Shown here: positions 1 to 7,215 of the stretch, one piece after another
Numbering within the stretch: the first letter of the stretch is position 1
How the letters are laid out: each line of letters begins with the position of its first letter
Source of the DNA: JBFGCM01 sp041581135
Lineage (GTDB): Bacteria; Actinomycetota; Acidimicrobiia; Spongiisociales; UBA5794
Direction: 5' to 3'
NCBI GenBank assembly: GCA_041581135.1
Contig: JBFGCM010000010.1
Span: forward strand, 1-59,795
DNA: 59,795 bases
Made by a program: the position numbers and the translations under genes
Notes under the pieces: generated by a model
The model's database searches: none
The model's input: only the letters and a program-made list of their open reading frames with translations
Told to the model about the DNA's origin: nothing

Positions 1-411
<411 letters not shown>

Positions 412-571
412 AGAGTTGTTGAGCCTGACAATCCGACCCCGGAAAGGGCCGGTTGTCCGTACCGTCGGACGGGGGTCCTCGGGTACGGCTCTGGTTTGCA
501 AGAGCACCGACTCGCTGCTCGACGCCCGAGGGCGCCGCGGCAGGGGTCTGTGCCCATGCTGGCTTTTGGCA

Positions 572-593
572 CGTTGTTCAGTTGTCAAGGAGC
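572..593 (-). promoter_or_regulatory. boxA-like antitermination element in the rrn leader
   Basis: The minus strand reads CTCCTTGACAACTGAACAAC about 160 nt upstream of mature 16S. It resembles the Gram-positive rrn leader motif (CTTTGAAAACTGAA), where the Nus complex, including NusB (also encoded in this window at 38582-38962), assembles to prevent Rho termination of rRNA transcription. The assignment rests on position and similarity only. Confidence 0.55.
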
Positions 594-636
594 CCGAGCC
601 GTGGCGGACGCGCGGTGCTCCGCCATCGGGACTCTC

Positions 637-666
637 ATTTTATCAACCGCCCGAGCGGGCAGTCAA
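637..666 (-). promoter_or_regulatory. rRNA operon promoter
   Basis: On the minus strand, -35 TTGACT (661-666) and -10 TAAAAT (637-642) are separated by 18 bp, one mismatch each from the housekeeping consensus. Transcription would start near 630, giving a leader of about 220 nt before mature 16S. The spacer is GC-rich, which is usual for stable-RNA promoters with an unstable open complex. Confidence 0.8.
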
Positions 667-805
667 CGACGGACGACACGCGCTGCGCCCCGTCCGCTGG
701 GGGTACTGTAGCACAACCCGCGACCACGCGAATCCATTCCAACGGAAGGGCCGACGCTGCGATATGGTCGTGGGAGTTCCCCACCGGCCGAACGCAGGAG
801 CTCGC

Positions 806-2164
806 ATGGAAGTGATCTCGATCCGGACACCCAGTCTCGGAGATGCCACGTACCTCGCCGTCCACGACCGAAACGCAGTGGTCGTTGACCCCCAACGCGA
901 TCTCGGCCGGTTCCGCGAGATCATCGACGGGCGCGACCTCACCGTCACCCATGTGCTCGAGACCCACATGCACAACGACTACATCTCCGGAGGACGAGAT
1001 CTTGCCCGCAGCACCGGCGCCGATCTAGTGCTCCCGGCGGCATCCGGAGCCGCATTCGCGTTCGTGCCCGCCTTTCACCACGAGGAGCTGGCAGGAGCCG
1101 ATGGCATGACGATTCGGCCCCTGCACACCCCCGGCCACACGCCCGAACACACCAGCTACCTGATCCTCGTCGACGGTGTCGCCACGGCGGTGTTCACGGG
1201 GGGCAGCCTGCTCGTCGGTGCCGCAGGTCGCTCCGATCTGCTCGGCATGCCGTACGCTCACCAGCTCGCAGTGCTCCAGTTCGGCTCGTTGCAGCGCCTG
1301 GGAACGTTGCCCGAAGAGACCGGGGTCTACCCCACTCACGGCGAAGGCTCATTCTGCACGGCCTCGGGCGCCGGAAGGACCACGTCGACCATCGGCCGGG
1401 AGAAGGCCGAGAATCCGCTCTTCGGCTTCACCGATGCCGAGACCTTTGCCAAGAACCAGCTGGCCGGGCTCGTGCCGTACCCGGACTACTACGCCTACAT
1501 GGGACCGATCAACAAGAACGGTCCGGACGCCTTGGACGAATCGGCGGTGCCCGAAATCACTCCAGACCAGGTCACCGCCCACGTGGCGTCCGGCGGCGCG
1601 ATCTTGGACGGGCGTGACCGCGAGAGTTTCGCCGCCGGGCACCTGCCCGGCGCGCTCGGCATAGAGCTCGGTGACTCCTTCGCACCGTGGGCGGGTTGGC
1701 TGCTCGAGTTCAACGTGCCGGTGGTCCTCGTTCTCGAAGCCGACCAGGATGCCCGTATCGCCGCGGTGGAGCTCGGGCGCATCGGGTTCGAGCGAGTGGT
1801 GGGTGTGCTGCGCGGCGTCGAAGGTTGGACCGCCGGCGGTGATGAGCTCGTGGCCTGTCGCACCGCATCCATCGGTGCGCTCGGTGCGGCTCTCGACCAG
1901 AATCCGGACACGCAGGTGATCGACGTCCGAGATCCGATGGAATGGGAATCCGGCCACCTCGACGGCTCCCTCCACTGTTACGTGCCGGACCTGCGGCAGG
2001 GACTGCCGATGGCCATTGATCCCGCCAAACCGGTGTGGTTGGTGTGCCGTACGGGCAATCGGGCCTCCATCGCCGCCGGATTGGTGGAGCGGTACGGCGC
2101 GAAGCCAACGGTGGTCACCAAGGGCGGAGTGCCGGACCTCCTCGAGGCCGCCACGTCATCGTGA
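806..2164 (+). CDS. MBL-fold / double rhodanese protein (persulfide dioxygenase-sulfurtransferase type)
   Basis: A 452-aa protein. The first ~250 residues form a metallo-beta-lactamase fold with H54-x-H56-x-D58 (THMHND), followed by Y instead of the usual H, a later HTPGHTPEH metal-binding stretch, and TGG where TGD is usual. Two rhodanese domains follow. The first (about 255-345) has no catalytic Cys. The second has C414 in the active-site loop CRTGNRAS. This architecture is known from ETHE1/CstB-type proteins that oxidise glutathione or CoA persulfides and pass on sulfane sulfur; the substrate here is inferred. The ATG at 806 was chosen because AGGAG lies 5 nt upstream and the family begins at this point; the open frame continues upstream without homology. 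Its stop overlaps the next gene (GTGA), so the pair is coupled. Confidence 0.85.
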   Translation: MEVISIRTPSLGDATYLAVHDRNAVVVDPQRDLGRFREIIDGRDLTVTHVLETHMHNDYISGGRDLARSTGADLVLPAASGAAFAFVPAFHHEELAGADGMTIRPLHTPGHTPEHTSYLILVDGVATAVFTGGSLLVGAAGRSDLLGMPYAHQLAVLQFGSLQRLGTLPEETGVYPTHGEGSFCTASGAGRTTSTIGREKAENPLFGFTDAETFAKNQLAGLVPYPDYYAYMGPINKNGPDALDESAVPEITPDQVTAHVASGGAILDGRDRESFAAGHLPGALGIELGDSFAPWAGWLLEFNVPVVLVLEADQDARIAAVELGRIGFERVVGVLRGVEGWTAGGDELVACRTASIGALGAALDQNPDTQVIDVRDPMEWESGHLDGSLHCYVPDLRQGLPMAIDPAKPVWLVCRTGNRASIAAGLVERYGAKPTVVTKGGVPDLLEAATSS

Positions 2165-2655
2165 ACGAGTCCCCACCGGGCCACGGGACGCTCGACCTCC
2201 ACCCGCAGCTGCGTCCCCTCTCGTTCCTCGTAGGCCGGTGGGCGGGGCAGGGACGAGGCGACTACCCCACGATCGACTCCTTCGAGTATCGGGAGGAGAT
2301 CGAGTTCGGGCATGCCGGCAAGCCGTTCCTGGCCTATCGGCAGCGCACATGGAGCCCGACGGGAGAACCGCTCCACACCGAGTTCGGCTACCTCCGTCCT
2401 GTCGGCGAAGCCCAGGCTGAGTTGGTGATCGCCCAACCGACGGGCATCACGGAGATCCACTCCGGCTCAGTCGGCGACGGTGAAGTGTGCCTGCGCGCGT
2501 TGCACGTTGGCAGGAGCCCCACCGCCAAGGACGTTGTCACCGTCACCCGGGACCTCCGTGTCGTGGGTGATGACCTGTCGTACCGGCTCGAGATGGCAGC
2601 AGTCGGTCAGGAACTCCAGTTCCACCTCGAAGCCACGCTGCACAGAGTCGGCTGA
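2161..2655 (+). CDS. Nitrobindin-like heme-binding beta-barrel protein
   Basis: A 164-aa cytosolic protein of the nitrobindin/FABP-like family (DUF1794). It has the N-terminal signature GRWAGQGRGDYPTI (about residues 25-38) and ends in HLEATLHR, where H155 is a plausible proximal heme ligand. Family members bind ferric heme and react with NO or peroxynitrite. Start is GTG at 2161, overlapping the stop of the upstream persulfide dioxygenase-like gene by 3 bases (GTGA), so the two are probably translated together. The pairing suggests joint handling of reactive sulfur and nitrogen species, which is an inference from context. A longer frame from 2035 would run inside the upstream gene and is unlikely. 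Confidence 0.82.
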   Translation: MNESPPGHGTLDLHPQLRPLSFLVGRWAGQGRGDYPTIDSFEYREEIEFGHAGKPFLAYRQRTWSPTGEPLHTEFGYLRPVGEAQAELVIAQPTGITEIHSGSVGDGEVCLRALHVGRSPTAKDVVTVTRDLRVVGDDLSYRLEMAAVGQELQFHLEATLHRVG

Positions 2656-2678
2656 TCCACGGCCGGCTGGACGTGCGT

Positions 2679-2711
2679 GAGCGCCGCACGGCGTGGTGCC
2701 ATGCGGCGCTC
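2679..2711. terminator. Bidirectional terminator hairpin between convergent genes
   Basis: A perfect 10-bp inverted repeat (GAGCGCCGCA at 2679-2688 and its complement at 2702-2711) with a 13-nt loop lies between the stop codons of the nitrobindin-like gene (plus) and the DUF839-like gene (minus). The plus-strand tail TGTGTTT is only weakly U-rich. Confidence 0.7.
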
Positions 2712-2725
2712 TGTGTTTCAGGCCG

Positions 2726-4240
2726 TTAGGTGCCTCTGATCCGAATCAACAACAGCTGGCCGTCCTCGCGCTTGACCAGCACGTCCCCATCCATCTCTTC
2801 GTCGACGAACGGGAAGTCGTGCGCTTGAACCGTCAGCAGCCACGCACCCGGACCGAACCAGGGCGATGCGTCCAGGATGCCGGACGATTCGCCACCGACG
2901 TCGTTGACGGTGGCCACGACACTCCACGAACCATCGTTGAACGCATGGCGCCAGATCTTGGCGTCATCGGCGTCCTCCTGCACCATCAAGCTGTTGGTGC
3001 TCGTGTCCAGGTTGTCCGGGGCACGGAATGGTACGAAGTAGGGGTTCTCCGGGTCGGTGTCGCCATCCGCCACCACCGAGAAGCCCGTCACGACCTTGGG
3101 GTCCGTGTCGTGGAACTCCATCTTGAAGACCCGGCCATTGTCGGCGAACCCATCGGTGCCGCTCGGTCCGCGAACCAGTCGACCCGTCTCCGGATCGGGG
3201 ATCACCCGCGAGCGGCCGGTGTCCGCGATGTAGACGACGCGATCGTCGTTCTTGTCGACGGCGGCGTCCTCGAGCCGGATGAACTGGAAGACGTTGTTGT
3301 CGTTCGACCAGTCTTCCAGCGCGTCCTGAGGCGCGTCGCGAGTCAACCCGAGCGCGATCGCACGCGGAACTCGAATGAACTCACCCGCCCAGTTGTCACC
3401 CGGCTGGATGTCCAAGTAGTCGTTGGCGTCATTGAACGGATCGGACGGGTCCACCGGTCCGTCATCGGTTGCCGTCACTCGGAACGCCCACAGCGTGCCC
3501 TTGTCGGCCCAGAACTTGTCCTCGTTGTCGCTGAGGTGCAAGTAGAGCTGTGCCGAAGGACCGCTGAACGTGTCGTCGGTGGTGAGCAACGCGATCTGGT
3601 CGTAGCCGGGAAGGCCAATCGTATTCTCGTGATTGAGCCGACCCATGCTGGCGACCGTCATGAACTCGCCGGTGGCCGTGTTCAACGCCACTGCGTAGCC
3701 GGCCTGGCGCTCGTTGGCGGGCGCGAACGCGCGGTCCGGGCCATAGGGAGCACCCTCGGGCACGGGCACCACGTCATTGGACTCCTCGTTGGCGAAGTAC
3801 ACCGGATCGCTGAACCCCATCGCCGCCCCGGCTGTACTCGCCGAGCAGAAGCGGAGAAAGCCGTTGTCCGAGGAGATCGCGACCTCTGCGGACAACACGT
3901 GCCGGGTCCTGATGTCGATGGTCCACTTGGTGACCGAGCCGTCTTGGAAGTCACGCTCGTCACGGAACGGGACTGTCGACTGCTCGTGCGACACGTAGAC
4001 GTCGATGGTGCCCGGCAGGTCACCACGCACGGCTCCCAGGCCGTCCGGTATGCCTTCGAACATGACACCGTCGACCACCTCACCGACGCTGACGATCGGG
4101 GTCACGCGCCCCGGAACCGTCAAAGTCACGTAGGCGGGCTTGTCGGTGATGAAGCCGTCCATCGCCGACGCCGGCAGAGCCGTCAGGGCCATTGCCGTCA
4201 CGAATGCAGCCACCAGTGCCCAGATTTTCTTCTGCGTCAA
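2726..4240 (-). CDS. Secreted DUF839/PhoX-like protein
   Basis: A 504-aa protein with a Sec signal peptide: short basic start, hydrophobic core LVAAFVTAMALTAL, then PASA-M, with cleavage expected near residue 26. The mature part has features of the DUF839/PhoX family, such as ALLTTDDTF..AQLYLHL in the middle and PDNLDTSTNSLMVQEDA near the C-terminus. PhoX enzymes are calcium/iron phosphatases with a propeller fold; whether this one is a phosphatase is unproven. The start is TTG at 4240: a strong SD (AAAGGAGGG, 4248-4256) lies 7-8 nt upstream, and this places the signal peptide exactly at the N-terminus. An ATG at 4282 in frame lacks an SD. The gene is followed by a terminator hairpin. Confidence 0.7.
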   Translation of the reverse strand: MTQKKIWALVAAFVTAMALTALPASAMDGFITDKPAYVTLTVPGRVTPIVSVGEVVDGVMFEGIPDGLGAVRGDLPGTIDVYVSHEQSTVPFRDERDFQDGSVTKWTIDIRTRHVLSAEVAISSDNGFLRFCSASTAGAAMGFSDPVYFANEESNDVVPVPEGAPYGPDRAFAPANERQAGYAVALNTATGEFMTVASMGRLNHENTIGLPGYDQIALLTTDDTFSGPSAQLYLHLSDNEDKFWADKGTLWAFRVTATDDGPVDPSDPFNDANDYLDIQPGDNWAGEFIRVPRAIALGLTRDAPQDALEDWSNDNNVFQFIRLEDAAVDKNDDRVVYIADTGRSRVIPDPETGRLVRGPSGTDGFADNGRVFKMEFHDTDPKVVTGFSVVADGDTDPENPYFVPFRAPDNLDTSTNSLMVQEDADDAKIWRHAFNDGSWSVVATVNDVGGESSGILDASPWFGPGAWLLTVQAHDFPFVDEEMDGDVLVKREDGQLLLIRIRGT

Positions 4241-4320
4241 CAGGCGGCCCTCCTTTCTACCCCGGTGGAGCGGATGCTCCAACCTCCTGAACGGCTGTGC
4301 GCCGTCCCCACCGTCGAACC

Positions 4321-5724
4321 CTATCGTGCCGGGGTTCCCGATGACGGGTGGATCGTCCGGGGTCGGAGATCGGGGGCAGCGCTCAGCTCGCCGAGGCCGA
4401 GATCCCAGATTTCGTCAGCGAGCCCGACGGCACGGGCGGCGAGCGGACCCAGCGGCGGCCCGGGTGGTACCGAACCCGCGGCGAAGTCGACTCGGAGGAT
4501 CGCACCGGGTGGCCCGATTCCCAGTTCCATCACGCCCGCGGACTCATCCGCGGCCGGCACCACCGTGTCGCTACGAATGGCCACGCCCATGCGTCGTTCT
4601 CCCAGCGGCGGCGACATCGTGGGCATGAACACTCGGGTCGAGCGCTGCGCGTCGGCGTTTCGGATCACCTCTGCTTCGAACGCTTCGAGATCGAGACCCG
4701 GAAGATCGCCTTCGAGCCATGCTCGATTGAAGAACCCCACCGGGCAACCGGGGACCGAGCGGAGCTGCCGCGCCGTGCCCGCACTGGTACGGGCATTGAG
4801 CTCGGTGGGGAGGAATCCGTCGACGGTCATCACCCCGTCGATGCCGAACGCACCGCGGTACTCCACGGTCTGCCGCAGGTGTTCCCCCACCCGCCTGGCG
4901 ATCGCTCGCATCTCGGCGCGATCGGACTCCGCAGGATCCCATCGGGTGGCGACGCTGCCGTATGCCAGTCTCGGCACCGACAGATCCCGCAAGACCAGCA
5001 TCTCCACCGGACGGAACACCGCCACGCCGCCGGGGCCGACAAACCCGTGGATGCTGCACGGGATGCCGTCGAGGAAGGGCATCACCCGCACCTGGTGCGC
5101 ATTGGCCGCCATGAATTCGATCGCCTCAGCAGTGCTGTCGGTCACCCAGCGCAGATACTCCGCCCCGCCGTGCCACCCGGTGCGGTTGTCCGCTACCCAG
5201 ACCGATCCCAGTGGACCGCGCATCTCGGCATGCGCCCGTGCCAGTGCGTCAGCGGTCGCGGCAACGATGGTGAACGGTGCCTGATTGATACCGGCTGCGG
5301 CCCACAGCTCAGTTGCCAGGAGCTTGTCCTCCAGCGCCATCCATTCCGCCCGTCGCGGCCCGTAGATGCGGCGTCCCGCGACATGGGTGGCGGCGGTCAT
5401 GCCCGCCCCGAGCACCAAGGCCGCTCGGTCAGGGTCCCACTCGTCCAGGAACGCCACCACGTCCTCCGGGAGGTCGTGCAGGAGCCGGCCCCACGCCCGG
5501 AGGCTCTCCATCATGGTCGGGCGGTACATTTCGAGCACGAACGTCGGCACGACCTCGGTATCGGGGACCTCCCCTACTCCCCTGCTCCCCGCCACCACGG
5601 CGATGCCGGCGGCGCCGTGGGCCTGAAGCAGTGCGACCACGTCTTTGGCGCCGGTCAACGTGTCGAACACGATCAGCCATCGTCGACCGTGGATCACCCG
5701 CTCCAGGTCGTGCCCGACATCCAC
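4321..5724 (-). CDS. ATP-grasp domain protein of unknown substrate
   Basis: A 467-aa soluble protein. The central part looks like an ATP-grasp fold: a lid region with LEDKLLATELWAAAGI, then GAFGIDGVMTVDGFLPTELNAR around residues 295-320. The acidic residue and the E-x-N there match the Mg-ATP ligands of ATP-grasp ligases. The flanking regions (N-terminal Rossmann-like WLIVFDTLTGAKDVV, C-terminal VMELGIGPPGAILRVDF) do not point me to a specific family, so no substrate is proposed. Start is GTG at 5724, four bases after the stop of a small membrane protein gene, which itself overlaps tyrS, so the three are likely one transcript. The SD is weak, so translation probably depends on coupling. Confidence 0.6.
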   Translation of the reverse strand: MDVGHDLERVIHGRRWLIVFDTLTGAKDVVALLQAHGAAGIAVVAGSRGVGEVPDTEVVPTFVLEMYRPTMMESLRAWGRLLHDLPEDVVAFLDEWDPDRAALVLGAGMTAATHVAGRRIYGPRRAEWMALEDKLLATELWAAAGINQAPFTIVAATADALARAHAEMRGPLGSVWVADNRTGWHGGAEYLRWVTDSTAEAIEFMAANAHQVRVMPFLDGIPCSIHGFVGPGGVAVFRPVEMLVLRDLSVPRLAYGSVATRWDPAESDRAEMRAIARRVGEHLRQTVEYRGAFGIDGVMTVDGFLPTELNARTSAGTARQLRSVPGCPVGFFNRAWLEGDLPGLDLEAFEAEVIRNADAQRSTRVFMPTMSPPLGERRMGVAIRSDTVVPAADESAGVMELGIGPPGAILRVDFAAGSVPPGPPLGPLAARAVGLADEIWDLGLGELSAAPDLRPRTIHPSSGTPAR

Positions 5725-5727
5725 GGG

Positions 5728-5904
5728 TCAGGGTCTTCGGAGCTTCGATGCCAGTACGAACAGCGCAACTGCGACCACGACGAGCGCCGAGAAGGTCGCC
5801 AGGCGAAAGAGCATCCGAAACACGAAGCGGAACAGCCACAGGGAGAGGAGGAACACGCCGGCGGCGAACAGTACGGTGGCGAGTGCATTCCGTACCCGGT
5901 TCAT
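5728..5904 (-). CDS. Small 58-aa membrane protein between tyrS and the ATP-grasp gene
   Basis: The ORF encodes a 58-residue protein with two hydrophobic segments, about residues 7-28 (ALATVLFAAGVFLLSLWLF) and 36-52 (ATFSALVVVAVALFVLA), with Arg-rich ends and a basic link (RFVFRMLFR). It is probably an integral membrane protein. Its ATG overlaps the tyrS stop (ATGA at 5901-5904), and its stop lies 3 nt before the GTG of the ATP-grasp gene. This tight spacing on both sides argues that it is a real coupled gene. I do not recognise a family. Confidence 0.6.
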   Translation of the reverse strand: MNRVRNALATVLFAAGVFLLSLWLFRFVFRMLFRLATFSALVVVAVALFVLASKLRRP

Positions 5905-7106
5905 CGCGCCTCCACGAGCCGCACGAAGCGCCGCTTACCCACCTGGACGACGGCATCGATCAGCGAGGAACGGCCCGCCTCCTCGCCCTCGAAGCGCTCG
6001 CCGTTGACCTTCACGGCGCCTTGAGCCACCAGCCTCCGTGCCTCACTGTTCGACGACACCAGACCTGCCTCCTTCAGCAAGGCGGGCACCCTGACAGGAT
6101 CGTCGGCGGGCAGTTGGAACTCGGCGACGTCCTCGGGCACCTCCTTGTCCACGAACAACCGATCGAATGCCTCCTCGGCGGCGTGGGCCGCGTCCTCGCC
6201 GTGGTAGAGCGCCACCACCTTGCGGGCGAGGGCTCGTTTCGTGGCGCCCGGATGCCGCCGGCCGGCCCGTACTTCTTCGATGATTCGAGCCGCCTCGTCG
6301 GGTTCGACATCGGCGGCCAGTACCAGCCAGTCCTCCATGGCCCCATCGGGGATGTTCATCGTCTTGCCGAACATCTCCTCCGGCGGATCGTTGACCGAGA
6401 TGTAGTTGGCCAGGGACTGGGACATCTTCTTCTCGCCGTCGGTGCCTACCAGCAAGGGCACCGTCATCACGAGCTGAGGACGCTGGCCGTGGCGCTCTTG
6501 CAGGTCCCGGCCCACGAGCAGGTTGAACAGCTGATCGGTGCCGCCGATCTCGATGTCGGCCTCGACGGCGACCGAGTCCATCGCCTGCAGCAGCGGATAC
6601 ATGAACTCGACCAGGGAGATCGGCTCCTGTGCCTCCCACCGTTTCTTGAAGTCGTCCCGATCCATGATCCGGGACACGGTGACCGCGGAGGTCATCTCCA
6701 GCACGTCGGCCATCTGCAGATGAGCCAACCATTCCGAATTCGGTCGGATCTCGAGGCGCTCGGGCGACAGCAGCCGCTTGATGGTCGGCAGGCACGATTC
6801 TGCGTACTGGTCCACTTCGTCGGCGTCGAGGCGTTTTCGCGTCTCGCTCTTGCCGGAGGGGTCGCCGACCCGGGCGGTGAAGTCACCCAGGATGAGGACT
6901 GCCGTGTGGCCGAGGTCCTGGAAGCGACGCAGCAGGCGGAACACCACCGCCCACCCCAAGGTGACGTCCGGCGCCGTGGGGTCGACTCCCAGCTTCACTC
7001 GCAGCGGGCGACCCTCTTCGAGGCGTTCCAGCAACTCACCCTCGGGCAGCACCACATCGATGCCACGAGTGAGATGGTCGAACTGCTCCTGGGCGCTCTT
7101 GGTCAT
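5901..7106 (-). CDS. tyrS: Tyrosyl-tRNA synthetase
   Basis: A 401-aa class I synthetase that charges tRNA-Tyr. The Rossmann core contains GDFTARVGDPSGKSETR, the tyrosine-binding region with IGGTDQ (187-192), and a KMSKS loop written KMSQS (227-231). The C-terminus is an S4 RNA-binding domain (SNSEARRLVAQGAVKVNG). It is of the shorter TyrRS type. The HIGH signature, normally HLGH after DPTAPD, reads TLGW at 49-52, so both histidines are missing. The ATG at 7106 is preceded by AGGA; upstream in-frame codons lie in the divergent promoter region. The upstream region contains a GGCCGG/CCGGCC hairpin but no T-box sequence. A small membrane protein gene overlaps the 3' end. Confidence 0.95.
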   Translation of the reverse strand: MTKSAQEQFDHLTRGIDVVLPEGELLERLEEGRPLRVKLGVDPTAPDVTLGWAVVFRLLRRFQDLGHTAVLILGDFTARVGDPSGKSETRKRLDADEVDQYAESCLPTIKRLLSPERLEIRPNSEWLAHLQMADVLEMTSAVTVSRIMDRDDFKKRWEAQEPISLVEFMYPLLQAMDSVAVEADIEIGGTDQLFNLLVGRDLQERHGQRPQLVMTVPLLVGTDGEKKMSQSLANYISVNDPPEEMFGKTMNIPDGAMEDWLVLAADVEPDEAARIIEEVRAGRRHPGATKRALARKVVALYHGEDAAHAAEEAFDRLFVDKEVPEDVAEFQLPADDPVRVPALLKEAGLVSSNSEARRLVAQGAVKVNGERFEGEEAGRSSLIDAVVQVGKRRFVRLVEAR

Positions 7107-7215
7107 TCGGTCCTGTCGGTGTGCCGGCTCGGGCCGGAGGTTACACCCGGCCTGGGCTCGCGGAACGCCGCGACAATCCGAAGGGAAGCTCCGGATCGCC
7201 GGTACCGTATGGACG

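Larger units (their letters stand above)
412..805. other. Intergenic region: rrn leader and promoter, plus 5' region of the MBL gene
   Basis: No convincing gene lies here; the overlapping reading frames have no family features. The minus strand carries the ~220-nt rrn leader (412-630), a boxA-like element and the rrn promoter. A second possible minus -10 (TACAGT at 705-710, with TG one base upstream) could be another rrn promoter but has no clear -35. On the plus strand, TATGGT at 763-768 is a weak -10 candidate for the gene starting at 806. Confidence 0.6.

Noticed and set aside
416..805. N-terminal extension of the MBL/rhodanese frame by 130 residues
   Set aside because: It crosses the rrn leader and promoter, has no homology-like features, and a good SD plus ATG at 806 matches the family start.
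2693..5284. 863-aa open frame on the plus strand
   Set aside because: Antisense to the DUF839-like and ATP-grasp genes. Composition is Arg/Ser/His-rich without any domain, and the minus-strand genes have good starts and motifs.
7107..7215. T-box or other riboswitch upstream of tyrS
   Set aside because: Only a simple GGCCGG/CCGGCC hairpin is visible; no T-box sequence.
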